Below the pieces are notes generated by a model. The model searched no databases. It saw only the letters and a program-made list of their open reading frames with translations, and was not told the origin of the DNA. From positions 1-36,920 of the forward strand of contig JAJDCR010000038.1 of assembly GCA_029260735.1 (NCBI GenBank): DNA of 36,920 nt. The letters run 5' to 3'. Of this stretch, positions 9,230 through 17,309 are shown in pieces. The stretch is from Planctomycetota bacterium. Lineage in GTDB: Bacteria; Planctomycetota; Uabimicrobiia; Uabimicrobiales; Uabimicrobiaceae. Numbering within the stretch: position 1 is the first letter of the stretch; every line of letters begins with the position of its first letter. Made by a program: the position numbers and the translations under genes.

Positions 9230-9309
9230 ATGAAAATCTAAGAGCGAATAACACTACAGATTATCATTTATGAAAATCTAAGAGCGAACACCCCTGCGGA
9301 TTATCATTC
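9230..9309. repeat. 40-bp tandem duplication covering the 3' end of the PEP-CTERM gene
   Basis: 9230-9269 and 9270-9309 are two adjacent copies of a 40-bp unit, identical except for about seven positions. The right copy contains the last codons and TAG stop of the PEP-CTERM gene. Read on the minus strand, the left copy would encode MIICSVIRS and a stop, compared with MIIRRGVRS and a stop in the functional copy. The left copy therefore looks like a decaying duplicate of the gene end. Confidence 0.8.
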
Positions 9310-10051
9310 CCGCACCAAAAAGAATAAATAGAAATATAGAAGAAGGTTCAGGAACTGATACTGTTAGGACAACATTATCAAAATCAACTTCTAAATCAGG
9401 CGATGTTTCTTGGGTAAATCCATCGGGAATAATATTTAAGTTCACGAGGCGAATGGCCAAATTTTCTCCCAATTGGTCGTGGGTTTCACCTACATCAAGA
9501 AAAACAGTTGATGTGAAAAACTCCCCTTCTGGAATATTAAGAGAATTATTATCTTGTGCAACAACCACTCCTCCCGCGAGAAGTTCGACTCGATAGCCTG
9601 GGAATTCACTGAGGTCAAAAAAAGTTCCATTTTGGCTCGTCCCAGAAGTGATGTTTCCTACTTCTACCTCTAGAGTATAACTGGCATTTGCCTGTAGAGT
9701 TTCTGGTAGAGTTTGGATAAATCCGTATTCCCCATCTCCTTCGCTGCCACTATTAAATAAAATAGCGACTTTAGAACCTTCTGGAGCTGTGGTATTAAAA
9801 AACTCTACCCCATTAGGTTCCAGAGTGCCGGGAAAAGTACCTGGATTAGAAACCACTCCATTAGGGTCATGAAGATCCCAACCCACAGGAGTTCCAAAGG
9901 TAAACTCAAAAAATTCCGACTGCCCCGAAACATCTTCAAAGCCAGAGTTAATTACCTCTATCACTCCTGCTTCTGTTTTTTGCCATCCAAATAAACCTAC
10001 AGTTATCATAAAAACAATAGATAGGCTCACTATTTCATTTTTCACGTTCAT
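9278..10051 (-). CDS. PEP-CTERM sorted extracellular protein
   Basis: A secreted protein of 257 residues from the ATG at 10051. A second ATG at 10063 overlaps the GAGG ribosome binding site (10061-10058), which is spaced six bases from 10051, so the downstream start is preferred. An N-terminal hydrophobic signal is followed by a beta-rich, Gly/Asn/Thr-rich body. The C-terminus has the full PEP-CTERM signal: VPEPSS, a hydrophobic helix (IFLFILFGAGMII) and a basic RRGVRS tail. In known systems an exosortase cleaves at this motif and the protein is exported in connection with exopolysaccharide. The body resembles carbohydrate-binding-type jelly-roll modules (NSGFED..., DFDNVVLTV near the end), but no catalytic site is seen. 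No exosortase is encoded in this window. Function unknown beyond sorting. Confidence 0.88.
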   Translation of the reverse strand: MNVKNEIVSLSIVFMITVGLFGWQKTEAGVIEVINSGFEDVSGQSEFFEFTFGTPVGWDLHDPNGVVSNPGTFPGTLEPNGVEFFNTTAPEGSKVAILFNSGSEGDGEYGFIQTLPETLQANASYTLEVEVGNITSGTSQNGTFFDLSEFPGYRVELLAGGVVVAQDNNSLNIPEGEFFTSTVFLDVGETHDQLGENLAIRLVNLNIIPDGFTQETSPDLEVDFDNVVLTVSVPEPSSIFLFILFGAGMIIRRGVRS

Positions 10052-10302
10052 ATTAATCCTCATCTCATTAAGGTTTATTTCTCTAAAAAATGCCCATGTC
10101 TAGGCTTACTTTTGTAACAAGTGGTTATATCGATATTTCCTCTGTTATTAATGAAAGTGTATAGATTTTCCAGATACCAGCGATATTTTTTAGAGAAACT
10201 TGGTGAAAATTCATAGAGGAAAGGTAAGGAAATGATTTTTTTATTTTGGAGGTTGTACTGGTTGGTCGATTTCATTAACCAGAATTTGTTCCTGCGATGA
10301 TA

Positions 10303-10362
10303 TGTAGGGACAACTACCAGGGCCGATTGCAAAGGCCCTTGTGGTTGTCCGTTACGCCTGGT
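10303..10362 (+). repeat. REP-like palindromic element, copy 1
   Basis: A 60-bp element starting TGTAGGGACAAC and ending GTTACGCCTGGT. Its inner part is an imperfect palindrome: GGACAAC...AGGGCC pairs with GGCCCTT...GTTGTCC around a loop near GATTGCAAA. Two further copies lie at 36431-36490 (opposite orientation, 3 differences) and 36577-36636. It lies in the 408-bp gap between the PEP-CTERM gene and the flotillin terminator, and nothing else in that gap looks like a gene. Confidence 0.85.
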
Positions 10363-10421
10363 AGGATACTGGTTTTTAAGAAAACTAATGATAGAAGTTG
10401 GAAAGAGAATGAGAATACAGC

Positions 10422-10457
10422 AAAAAAAAAGCGAAGCTCCCCAGCTTCGCTTTTTTT
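10422..10457 (-). terminator. Rho-independent terminator of the NfeD-flotillin operon
   Basis: GCGAAGCT (10431-10438), loop CCCC, and AGCTTCGC (10443-10450) form a perfect 8-bp stem. A run of nine A (10422-10430) on the left gives a U tract on the minus strand; seven T follow on the right, so it can work in both directions. It lies just downstream of the flotillin stop codon. Confidence 0.9.
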
Positions 10458-10471
10458 AATTAACCAATCAA

Positions 10472-11947
10472 CTACTTGTCTTTTTCCTTTTTCTTTCGAG
10501 GAGCTTTCTTCGAAGAAGTATCCTCTTTGTTTTCTCCGTTATCCTTGCTCACATCTATGATATCGGGAAGTTTCATTCCTGCCATATCAAACATGTTTTG
10601 CAAAGGAGGTAGGGATTGGAGTAGACCAGCAGCAAATTTAGCAGTGGTGGGAGTTCCATCACCTGAATTTGTCCCTGAGTCCCAGACAGTAACTTTGTCG
10701 ATCTTGAGGTTCTTGATTGCTTCGACTTGGGTTTTTACTAGTTCGGGCAACTTGTCGGTGATCATGAGGAGAGCTGCCATGTTTGGGTTACCTTGGGCCG
10801 CTGCGACTTGAGCTTTGAGACCTTCTGCTTGTTTAACAAGAATTTCTCGGTTACCTTCGGCTTCCGCTTGTAGTTTGGCGAGAATAGCATCGGCTTGACC
10901 TTTGGCTTCTCGGCGGTAGCGCTCGGCGACAGCATCGGCATCGATCTGGACTTTTTGCTTTTCAATTTCAGCAGGGACAACGATATTTGCTACTTGAGTT
11001 GCTCGTTCTCGCTCTGCTCTTTGCACTTCGGCTAGTTGCTCGGCTATGTAGGATTCCTCGAGAGCTTTCGCTGTTTGAACTTTTTCTGCAGCGGTACCTT
11101 GTCTTTCTGCTTGGGCTTCTTTGTCACGGCGATTCGCATCAGAGTTAGCCACTTCGATTTTAGCAGTGTTTTCTCCGCCTACGGCTTGTGCATTGGCAGA
11201 AGCCACTTGGATTCTCTGCTCTTTCTGAGCTTGGGCCATACCAATTTCCCCATCACGAGTTCTTTCGGCAACAGCTTTTTTCGCTTCATTGATCGCTTTG
11301 GCGGCAGCTTCTTTTCCTAGCGCTTCGATGTATCCTGATTCGTCGTTGATGTCCTTGACGTTGACGTTGATGAGTTTGAGACCGATCTTCGTGAGCTCGA
11401 CCCCTACTCCACTCGTAATGTTATCGACAAATTTATCTCGGTTCGAGATAATTTCCTGAATAGTCATAGTTGCAATGACGACACGAGTTTGTCCAAAAAG
11501 AATGTCTTCGGCAATACTTTGGATTTGAGCTATCCTTAAACCCAATAGCCTTTCCGCAGCATTTTCCATAACACCTGGCTCGGTAGAAATACCAACGGTA
11601 AAGGTCGAAGGAGCGTCGATGCGGATATTCTCCAAAGACAAAGCCCCTCTTAAATCTATATCCATGGTAATAGGTGTTAAATCTAAGAATTGATAGTCTT
11701 GGATAATCGGAAAAATAAAAGCCGCTCCCCCGTGAACACAACGGGCTGACCGATTTCCATCCGATCCTTGTCCTACCTTACCATAGATAACTAAAATCCT
11801 ATCCGAAGGGCAACGTTTGTAGCGAGTTAGCAAGCTGATCATGGTAACAAAAACGACCATGAAACCAACTATAGCTAACCACAGTACTTCGGTGCCATAA
11901 TTACTTTGCTGTGCGAGCACAGACAACTGAAACTGTAGCATAAACAA
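10472..11947 (-). CDS. flotillin-like SPFH-domain protein (YqiK/FloT type)
   Basis: A 491-residue flotillin. One TM helix at about 21-41 is followed by a basic cytoplasmic edge (TRYKRCPSDR), an SPFH domain at about 45-220, and a long Ala/Glu/Lys-rich coiled-coil flotillin region to about 400 with many EA repeats. The C-terminus ends in a lysine-rich tail. Flotillins assemble into large oligomers that scaffold membrane microdomains. The gene directly upstream, 39 bp away, encodes an NfeD-type protein, the usual flotillin partner, so the two form an operon. AAAGGA precedes the ATG. Codons here are more GC-rich than in the neighbouring kinases, probably because this is a conserved, well expressed protein. 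Confidence 0.93.
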   Translation of the reverse strand: MFMLQFQLSVLAQQSNYGTEVLWLAIVGFMVVFVTMISLLTRYKRCPSDRILVIYGKVGQGSDGNRSARCVHGGAAFIFPIIQDYQFLDLTPITMDIDLRGALSLENIRIDAPSTFTVGISTEPGVMENAAERLLGLRIAQIQSIAEDILFGQTRVVIATMTIQEIISNRDKFVDNITSGVGVELTKIGLKLINVNVKDINDESGYIEALGKEAAAKAINEAKKAVAERTRDGEIGMAQAQKEQRIQVASANAQAVGGENTAKIEVANSDANRRDKEAQAERQGTAAEKVQTAKALEESYIAEQLAEVQRAERERATQVANIVVPAEIEKQKVQIDADAVAERYRREAKGQADAILAKLQAEAEGNREILVKQAEGLKAQVAAAQGNPNMAALLMITDKLPELVKTQVEAIKNLKIDKVTVWDSGTNSGDGTPTTAKFAAGLLQSLPPLQNMFDMAGMKLPDIIDVSKDNGENKEDTSSKKAPRKKKEKDK

Positions 11948-11986
11948 TTTCCTTTACTGAATAAAACATAAGTAAACACATTAAAA

Positions 11987-12586
11987 CTAACCGGTAGTTC
12001 GTCGAACCACCATAGTATTTCCAGAAATGACCTTTACCACTTCAACAGGAGTTCCTGGCTTGATGGGCTCTTCTTCTTCTGTAATGGCAGGCATTTCACG
12101 TGAACGGCTTTGGATAATAACTTGTATTTGCCCGCTGCCATCTCCCTTTTTGGGAATAGTTGTGTAGACTGTGGCTATTTTGCCTTGGGCATTTGCGGGG
12201 TTAACATTCCCTGATTCAGAAAGTCCAAAGATCGCTTTCATGACCATAAATACACTATACAAAAAAATAAATCCTACGACCATAGCAACCGCAGAGGCCA
12301 CCTCTATGGAGTTGCCCGCCTTTAGCATGGTCACTCCTGTCCAACCAAAACCGACAAAGAAAGCGGTTAAAGTACGGAAAGATAAAATTCCTAAACCGCT
12401 GGCATGCTCAGCTAAATCAGGCGTTTCTGAAGGCATCTCAGGAGCATCAGTTCCTTCAATGACATCGTGTCCGGCAACTCCCAGCAAATTCATAACTAGC
12501 TGGATACAAAGTATTCCCGTCGAGCCGAAGGCAATAAGATAAAAAATTTGTAGCGAACTATCAAGTGCGTTCCACCACTCCGCCAT
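11987..12586 (-). CDS. NfeD-like membrane protein, flotillin partner
   Basis: A 199-residue protein with hydrophobic segments at about 11-36, 67-86 and 93-117 and a soluble C-terminal domain at about 130-199 that looks like the NfeD OB fold (GKIATVYTTIP, then PGTPVEVVKVISGNTMVVR). It is the first gene of the operon with flotillin. AAGGAG stands just before the ATG. In other bacteria NfeD proteins bind flotillins and help localise them or process membrane substrates. No protease domain is present, so this is the short NfeD1b-like or YqiJ-like form. Confidence 0.85.
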   Translation of the reverse strand: MAEWWNALDSSLQIFYLIAFGSTGILCIQLVMNLLGVAGHDVIEGTDAPEMPSETPDLAEHASGLGILSFRTLTAFFVGFGWTGVTMLKAGNSIEVASAVAMVVGFIFLYSVFMVMKAIFGLSESGNVNPANAQGKIATVYTTIPKKGDGSGQIQVIIQSRSREMPAITEEEEPIKPGTPVEVVKVISGNTMVVRRTTG

Positions 12587-12863
12587 TATGTTCTCCTTTT
12601 AGTAAAATTAGACTTTGTAAGTCATTGTCACTATTCTAGTATAGAATATACGAAGAGAATTCTACTTTTGATAGAAAATAGAAAACCTGTGTTAAGTTTA
12701 TTTACCCAATTCAATTATACCAAATAGTCGGAAAATGGATTTAGATAAAAAAAGAACCATCTAGGAAAAATTTTGAGTTTATTTTCTTGGCTTGACGATT
12801 GGTGGTGTTATGGGGGGCATTTTTAGCGGAAAATAGAATTTCAAGTTGAGATGAATGAGTTTT
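12587..12863. other. intergenic region upstream of the NfeD-flotillin operon
   Basis: This AT-rich stretch must hold the operon promoter, reading leftward. A minus-strand TATAAT (12719-12714) and a TATACT-like sequence near 12650 are visible, but neither has a convincing -35 box. No ORF with coding character and no long palindrome was found. Confidence 0.4.
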
Positions 12864-12891
12864 AAAAGAAGGCGACTAAGCGCCTTCTTTT
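12864..12891 (-). terminator. terminator of the glutathione S-transferase gene
   Basis: AAAAGAAGGCG (12864-12874), loop ACTAAG and CGCCTTCTTTT (12881-12891) form a perfect 11-bp stem. It begins 8 bases after the GST stop codon on the minus strand. The final T run belongs to the stem, an A-to-U tract arrangement typical of bidirectional terminators. Confidence 0.85.
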
Positions 12892-12898
12892 AGATTAT

Positions 12899-13570
12899 CT
12901 AAGCGCTTTGGGCTTTTGCTTTAAGGCTATCGATAAAACCTTTTTCTCCTTGGAGAAGTTGCTGAACGTCTTCTCGTCCTAGAAGGCGCTCAAACCATTT
13001 TGCCAACTCGGGAAATTTTTCCTGGTCGATATGGAAATCTGCGTGGCGTAAATTGCAGAAAGTACTTGCTATACTGATATCAGCTAAGCCATAGGTGTTT
13101 TCGACAAAGTAATCTTTTCCTTTTATTTCAGCTTCCAAGTAGCTCAAGAACTTGGGAGCTGACTCTATGGCCGCTTGGACGGTTTCTTCGTTCGTGGGGG
13201 TGCCAAAAAAATAGGGCATGACAATTCTTTGGCCGAAGATACCAAAAACGAGATTCGGGCTGACCACACCATCGGCGTATTCTTCAAACCAACGAGCGCG
13301 AGAACGCTGGTAAGAGTCTTGAGGTAATACTGATTTTTCTGGAAAACGATCTTCCAAGTAACTCACAATAACAGAGCTGTCATTAATTGCTCGGCCTTCT
13401 TCATCTATGAGTACGGGAATTTTTCCTAAAGGACTAATTTTCAGGAACTCAGGATCTTGCGAAGGAGCAGATGGTTCGTGGTCGTGATCAATTCCTTTTT
13501 CGAGTAAAACAAGTTTTACTTTACGAACGAAAGGAGAAACAGTTGCGCCATGAAGTGTTAATTTTCCCAT
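12899..13570 (-). CDS. glutathione S-transferase family protein
   Basis: A 223-residue GST. The N-terminal thioredoxin-like domain (about 1-80) has a serine at the usual catalytic position (SPFVRK, Ser12 region), the cis-proline motif GKIPVL (about 49-54) and a DSS motif (about 64-66) that would bind the glutathione gamma-glutamyl group. The rest is the all-helical C-terminal domain. It would conjugate glutathione or a related thiol to electrophiles, or reduce them, in the cytoplasm. AAGGAAA precedes the ATG. The divergent neighbour is an HxlR regulator, and the shared gap holds three copies of one palindrome, so the gene is probably induced by whatever HxlR senses, such as a reactive electrophile. 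The substrate is unknown. Confidence 0.92.
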   Translation of the reverse strand: MGKLTLHGATVSPFVRKVKLVLLEKGIDHDHEPSAPSQDPEFLKISPLGKIPVLIDEEGRAINDSSVIVSYLEDRFPEKSVLPQDSYQRSRARWFEEYADGVVSPNLVFGIFGQRIVMPYFFGTPTNEETVQAAIESAPKFLSYLEAEIKGKDYFVENTYGLADISIASTFCNLRHADFHIDQEKFPELAKWFERLLGREDVQQLLQGEKGFIDSLKAKAQSA

Positions 13571-13613
13571 GAAGAATTTTCCTTAACGATAAGTTTTTAA
13601 GTAAGAAAATAGT

Positions 13614-13630
13614 ACTTGTAAAATGCAAGT
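13614..13630 (-). promoter_or_regulatory. HxlR operator copy 1 (GST side)
   Basis: ACTTGTAAAATGCAAGT, an interrupted palindrome (ACTTG...CAAGT) 44 bases upstream of the GST start. It is the exact reverse complement of copy 3. Assignment to HxlR is an inference from the divergent arrangement. Confidence 0.75.
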
Positions 13631-13693
13631 GGATGTTTGAAAAAAAACTCAAAAATCCACTTTCAGCTTGAAAGCACTAAGTAAAATATTATT

Positions 13694-13710
13694 ACTTGCA
13701 AAATGCAAGT
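13694..13710 (+). promoter_or_regulatory. HxlR operator copy 2 (overlaps hxlR -35)
   Basis: ACTTGCAAAATGCAAGT, the most symmetric of the three copies (ACTTGCA / TGCAAGT). It covers the TTGCAA -35 box of the hxlR promoter. Confidence 0.75.
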
Positions 13711-13725
13711 AGAATGTACTATAAT
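13696..13725 (+). promoter_or_regulatory. promoter of the HxlR gene
   Basis: TTGCAA (13696-13701), 18-bp spacer and TATAAT (13720-13725). The -35 lies inside operator copy 2 and operator copy 3 starts 6 bases after the -10, so a bound regulator would block this promoter from both sides (autorepression). Confidence 0.65.
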
Positions 13726-13731
13726 AAGACT

Positions 13732-13748
13732 ACTTGCATTTTACAAGT
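13732..13748 (+). promoter_or_regulatory. HxlR operator copy 3 (at hxlR transcription start)
   Basis: ACTTGCATTTTACAAGT, the reverse complement of copy 1, lying where transcription of the HxlR gene would start. Confidence 0.75.
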
Positions 13749-13777
13749 AGATTTTTAATTTTTTTTGCAAAGTTTTT

Positions 13778-14206
13778 ATGAACACCTATAAATCACACGT
13801 AGAAAAATCTGAATGCCCTATTGCTCATGCCCTAGATGTTATTGGAGACCGCTGGACCTTAATCATCATTAGAGAAATGATGTTTATGGGAAAGCACGAG
13901 TTTGGTGAATTCTTGGAGGCTCCTGAGAAAATCTCCACCAATATATTGGCCGATCGTCTAAAAAAATTGAGTAGCCTGGGCATTATCGATTTCATAGAGC
14001 ATCCTCAGAATAAAACAAAAAAACTATACTACTTAACAGATATAGGGGTTGGTCTTATCGATGTTATGGTAGAGGTTATTTTGTGGGTAGATAAATATTT
14101 ATCTACGGCTCCATCTCCCATCATTGAAAATATAAAGAACCACACCCCTGAATTTATAGAAAAAACAAAGAAGAATATCCAAAGTTGGAATGAAAAAAAC
14201 CTTTAA
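13778..14206 (+). CDS. HxlR-family winged-helix transcriptional regulator
   Basis: A 142-residue HxlR/DUF24 protein. It has the conserved Cys14 in ECPIAHALDVIGDRWT, the usual redox or electrophile-sensing cysteine of this family. A winged helix follows, with the recognition region around ISTNILADRLKKLSSLGII, then a beta wing (KTKKLYYLTD). HxlR proteins act as dimers that often control an adjacent divergent detoxification gene. Here that gene is the GST, and three matching 17-bp palindromes lie between them. No good ribosome binding site precedes the ATG. The gene ends 8 bp before the end of the convergent RND permease. Whether it represses or activates cannot be seen, but the operator positions around its own promoter favour repression. 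Confidence 0.93.
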   Translation: MNTYKSHVEKSECPIAHALDVIGDRWTLIIIREMMFMGKHEFGEFLEAPEKISTNILADRLKKLSSLGIIDFIEHPQNKTKKLYYLTDIGVGLIDVMVEVILWVDKYLSTAPSPIIENIKNHTPEFIEKTKKNIQSWNEKNL

Positions 14207-14214
14207 GCCAGTCT

Positions 14215-17200
14215 TTATTTTACTGCTTCTCTTTTATTTTGCCAAGAAGCAAAACAGTAGAATACCATAGGGGAAAAAAAGAGAGAAAGTAAAGTTGCTC
14301 CTGCTACTCCTCCGACAATTACGATAGCTAAAGGAGGCCAAAAACTTCCTTCCGTGAAAAGCAAAAAAGGCAAAAATCCTCCCATTGTCGTTACGGTTGT
14401 TGATAATATATGACGAGTGCAATTCATGATTTCTTGGCAGATAGCTTCTGGGTTTCCTGCCCTTGCTTTTGGATTACGTTGAAGGGCGGCCAAAACAACA
14501 ATACTATCGTTAAGAGCAATTCCTATTAGTCCCGCACATCCCAAAATGGGGTTAAAGCCCAAAGCGTAGTCTGCCATCCATAAAGCAAGGATTCCAAATC
14601 CCACAGAAAGAAAAGCGACAACTGTGATCAAAGCGGTCAGGAAAAAGCTGTTAAAAGAGAGGACAAGAATAGCTAAGATTAAAAGAGCGATTAAATGAGA
14701 ATGTCTGGTTAAATTCTGAAGGGCATCTTTTTTCTCTTTACTGTTGCCTCCTATTTCCCAATGATAAGAATCTGTCCAATTGAGTTGATTGATTTTAGGG
14801 GCAAGACGTTTGCAAATTTCTATGGGCAGAACGTCCATTTTTACATAGGCGTATATCTGGTTACAGCGCTTGTTTTGGTAATGAGTGATTTCACCGATCT
14901 CTGGTTTAAGGCGTAGCTTACTAATCGAAGAAAGAGGAATTTTTGATCCCGATGCTGTTAGCTCTGTCGAAGCAATGGCTTGAAAATTTTCTCGATAAGA
15001 GCTTGCTATTTTTATTCGAATGGGGATTTCTTCTCGTTCTTCCATCACAGAGCTGGCCATTTGTCCTTCTAGCTTCTTTTGAAGCTGGGAAGAAATTTGC
15101 TGTAATTTCAGGTTGGCAAGTTGGCTTTGGTAAGGGTCAACTTCCACCCATATTTTATGAGATCCTTCTTGGATCGTGGACTGGCTAAAAAGAACATCTG
15201 GCTCTTGGCTAAGTAGTTGGCGAATTTGTCTACCATACTCTTGTATTTTTGCAATATTAGGCCCAGAAACGCGAAACTCTATCGGAGCGGTCATGGGAGG
15301 CCCTTGTCCAAATTGTCCCACGTAAATTTGTAAGTTCGGATAGTTTTTTTCTAAGATGTTTTGGATAGAGGGAATGAGTATTTTTACATCTTGAAAGCTC
15401 TTTGCTTTGATAATTCCTTGGGCATAAAAGGGTGCTTTATCTTGGCTTATCATCAAGTTGTAGTAAACGGGAGGAAAACCTCCTCCGATTAGCCAATGGG
15501 TGTCTTCAATTTGGGAAAATTGCTCTAACTGCTGATTGATACCTTCTATATGATTCTGAGTGTGGAGAATAGATGTGTCACGGGCTCCCCAAACTCTGAT
15601 TTCAAATTGATCTCGGTCAACTGCTGGAAAAAAAAGATCCTCTAGCTGAAAGAGAGCGACAAAACCAGTAGAAGCAAACAAAGCTATTGCGAAGCAAGTT
15701 AGTAGAGGATAGCAAAGTGCTTTATGAATGGATTGCTTGTATATTCGGCGCAAATAAGCAGGGCTGATACCTTTTTCCCACCAATGAGAAGAAGCGTCAC
15801 CAAGAAAAAGAGCCGCCAAAGAGGGAATGATTGTCATGGAAACGAGGAACGAAGAAACTAGGGCAATGATAACACTATAAGCCATGGAGGAGGCAAAATC
15901 TCCCATGTTGCCAGAAAGAAGAAAGATGGGCATAAAGCCCAATATGGTGGTTAAAGTAGAGGCCCCTAAGGGAACAAACAGGTGATTAATGGTTTGCTCT
16001 AATGCCTTTTGCCTGGATATATTCTGGCGGATTTTGGCAGAGATTTCCTCGGTTATGACAATCGCATTATCTATTAAGAGGCCAATGGCAATAATCATTC
16101 CAAAAATGGTCATTTGCTGAAGCTGCTCTCCGATCATCATCAAACCAAAAAGAGTGATCGAGATACTTAGAGGCAAAGCTAAACTGACAATAACTGCTGA
16201 GCGCCATCCCATAAAGAAAAAGATAACCAAAATAACGACAATAGAGCCAGCATAAAGGTTATTGACTAAACCTTCTAAACGAGCTTGGGTATATTCGCTT
16301 TGATTGAAGACTGTTTTTAGAGAAAAGCCTCCGACTTCTTTTTGAAATATAGAACCCTCTTTCTGAATTTTTTGAGCCCAATGGTGAACTTGCTCTTCTT
16401 GGCGCACAAGAGCAGCAACATAGATAGTTTGCGTTCCTCCGCTTAAGGCAATCTCTGTCAAAGGATCTTGCTGGTTCTTTCCTACTTTGGCGATGTCACC
16501 TAACTGGATTATATTTCCTTCTGCGTTATGTAAAATGGGAACACTAGCAATGCGTTTTATAGAATCCAGTTCTCCCGAAACCTCAAGGGGAATATCCCAC
16601 TTCGGAGAGCGCATTATACCAGCAGAGCCTTTCGGATCTGCTAAAGCAAGAGATTGACTCAACTCCTCCATTGAGATTCCCAAGGTCGCTAAATCGTGGG
16701 GGTTAACTGTTACGGAAAATTCTTCTTGGGGTTTTCCGTATAACTTTACTAGCTCAGTTCCTGGAACAGAGCGTAAACGATGGGCCAATTCTTCGGAAAG
16801 GCGCGATAATACATTTAAAGAAGTTTTTTGTCTTTTCGGAATTAGAGCGTAAACAAAGGTGTAAGCCGTGGTTCGGCTATCGTCAAAAACTGGTTTTTCT
16901 ACTCCCTTTGGTAAAAAAACTTGAGCGTCTTTGAGTTTGTCTCGTATTTTAGAAAAAATTGCTTGGTTATTTCTGCTTGTAGTTTGGTCTTCCAGTTGAA
17001 TATTGATGACAGATATTTCTGGCCTAGAGGAGGAGGTTATTTTAGAAATTTCTGGTACTTCCTGAAGAGCATTTTCCAGTTTTTCCGTTACAAGGCTTTC
17101 TACTCGACTGGCCGAAGCTCCTGGAAAACGTGTCAGCACTATGGGATTGCGATGGGTAAATCGAGGGTCTTCAATCCGGGGCATAGTGGTTAAAGCAGAG

Positions 17201-17289
17201 AAGCCTGCGACAAAGATGAGCATAATAGACAAAAAAAGGAGACGCTTATTGCGAAAAAATAAAGTGTTAAAAGACTTTGATGGTAACAT
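14215..17289 (-). CDS. RND-family efflux permease
   Basis: A 1024-residue inner-membrane RND pump of normal length. TM1 lies at about 16-34, then comes a large periplasmic loop, helices from about 346 to 500, TM7 near 528-548, a second loop, and a final helix cluster from about 850. TM4 carries the proton-relay pair in GLLIDNAIV (Asp407, Asn408 at the position of the AcrB Asp pair, so only one Asp is present). It would be the proton-driven pump of a tripartite efflux complex; substrates are not evident from sequence. AAAGGA precedes the ATG. It lies 20 bp after the adaptor gene, forming a two-gene operon under the divergent TetR regulator. No outer-membrane TolC-like gene is in the window, so the channel must be encoded elsewhere. 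MmpL and SecDF families are excluded by length and motifs. Confidence 0.93.
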   Translation of the reverse strand: MLPSKSFNTLFFRNKRLLFLSIMLIFVAGFSALTTMPRIEDPRFTHRNPIVLTRFPGASASRVESLVTEKLENALQEVPEISKITSSSRPEISVINIQLEDQTTSRNNQAIFSKIRDKLKDAQVFLPKGVEKPVFDDSRTTAYTFVYALIPKRQKTSLNVLSRLSEELAHRLRSVPGTELVKLYGKPQEEFSVTVNPHDLATLGISMEELSQSLALADPKGSAGIMRSPKWDIPLEVSGELDSIKRIASVPILHNAEGNIIQLGDIAKVGKNQQDPLTEIALSGGTQTIYVAALVRQEEQVHHWAQKIQKEGSIFQKEVGGFSLKTVFNQSEYTQARLEGLVNNLYAGSIVVILVIFFFMGWRSAVIVSLALPLSISITLFGLMMIGEQLQQMTIFGMIIAIGLLIDNAIVITEEISAKIRQNISRQKALEQTINHLFVPLGASTLTTILGFMPIFLLSGNMGDFASSMAYSVIIALVSSFLVSMTIIPSLAALFLGDASSHWWEKGISPAYLRRIYKQSIHKALCYPLLTCFAIALFASTGFVALFQLEDLFFPAVDRDQFEIRVWGARDTSILHTQNHIEGINQQLEQFSQIEDTHWLIGGGFPPVYYNLMISQDKAPFYAQGIIKAKSFQDVKILIPSIQNILEKNYPNLQIYVGQFGQGPPMTAPIEFRVSGPNIAKIQEYGRQIRQLLSQEPDVLFSQSTIQEGSHKIWVEVDPYQSQLANLKLQQISSQLQKKLEGQMASSVMEEREEIPIRIKIASSYRENFQAIASTELTASGSKIPLSSISKLRLKPEIGEITHYQNKRCNQIYAYVKMDVLPIEICKRLAPKINQLNWTDSYHWEIGGNSKEKKDALQNLTRHSHLIALLILAILVLSFNSFFLTALITVVAFLSVGFGILALWMADYALGFNPILGCAGLIGIALNDSIVVLAALQRNPKARAGNPEAICQEIMNCTRHILSTTVTTMGGFLPFLLFTEGSFWPPLAIVIVGGVAGATLLSLFFSPMVFYCFASWQNKREAVK

Positions 17290-17309
17290 GGTGGTTCCTT
17301 TCGTCGTTT

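Noticed and set aside
9230..9309. Possible CRISPR repeat
   Set aside because: The two units are directly adjacent with no spacer between them, so this is a tandem duplication.
10075..10332. 85-codon minus-strand ORF in the gap before the flotillin terminator
   Set aside because: Its first codons come from the REP-like element and the rest has no coding character or known family.
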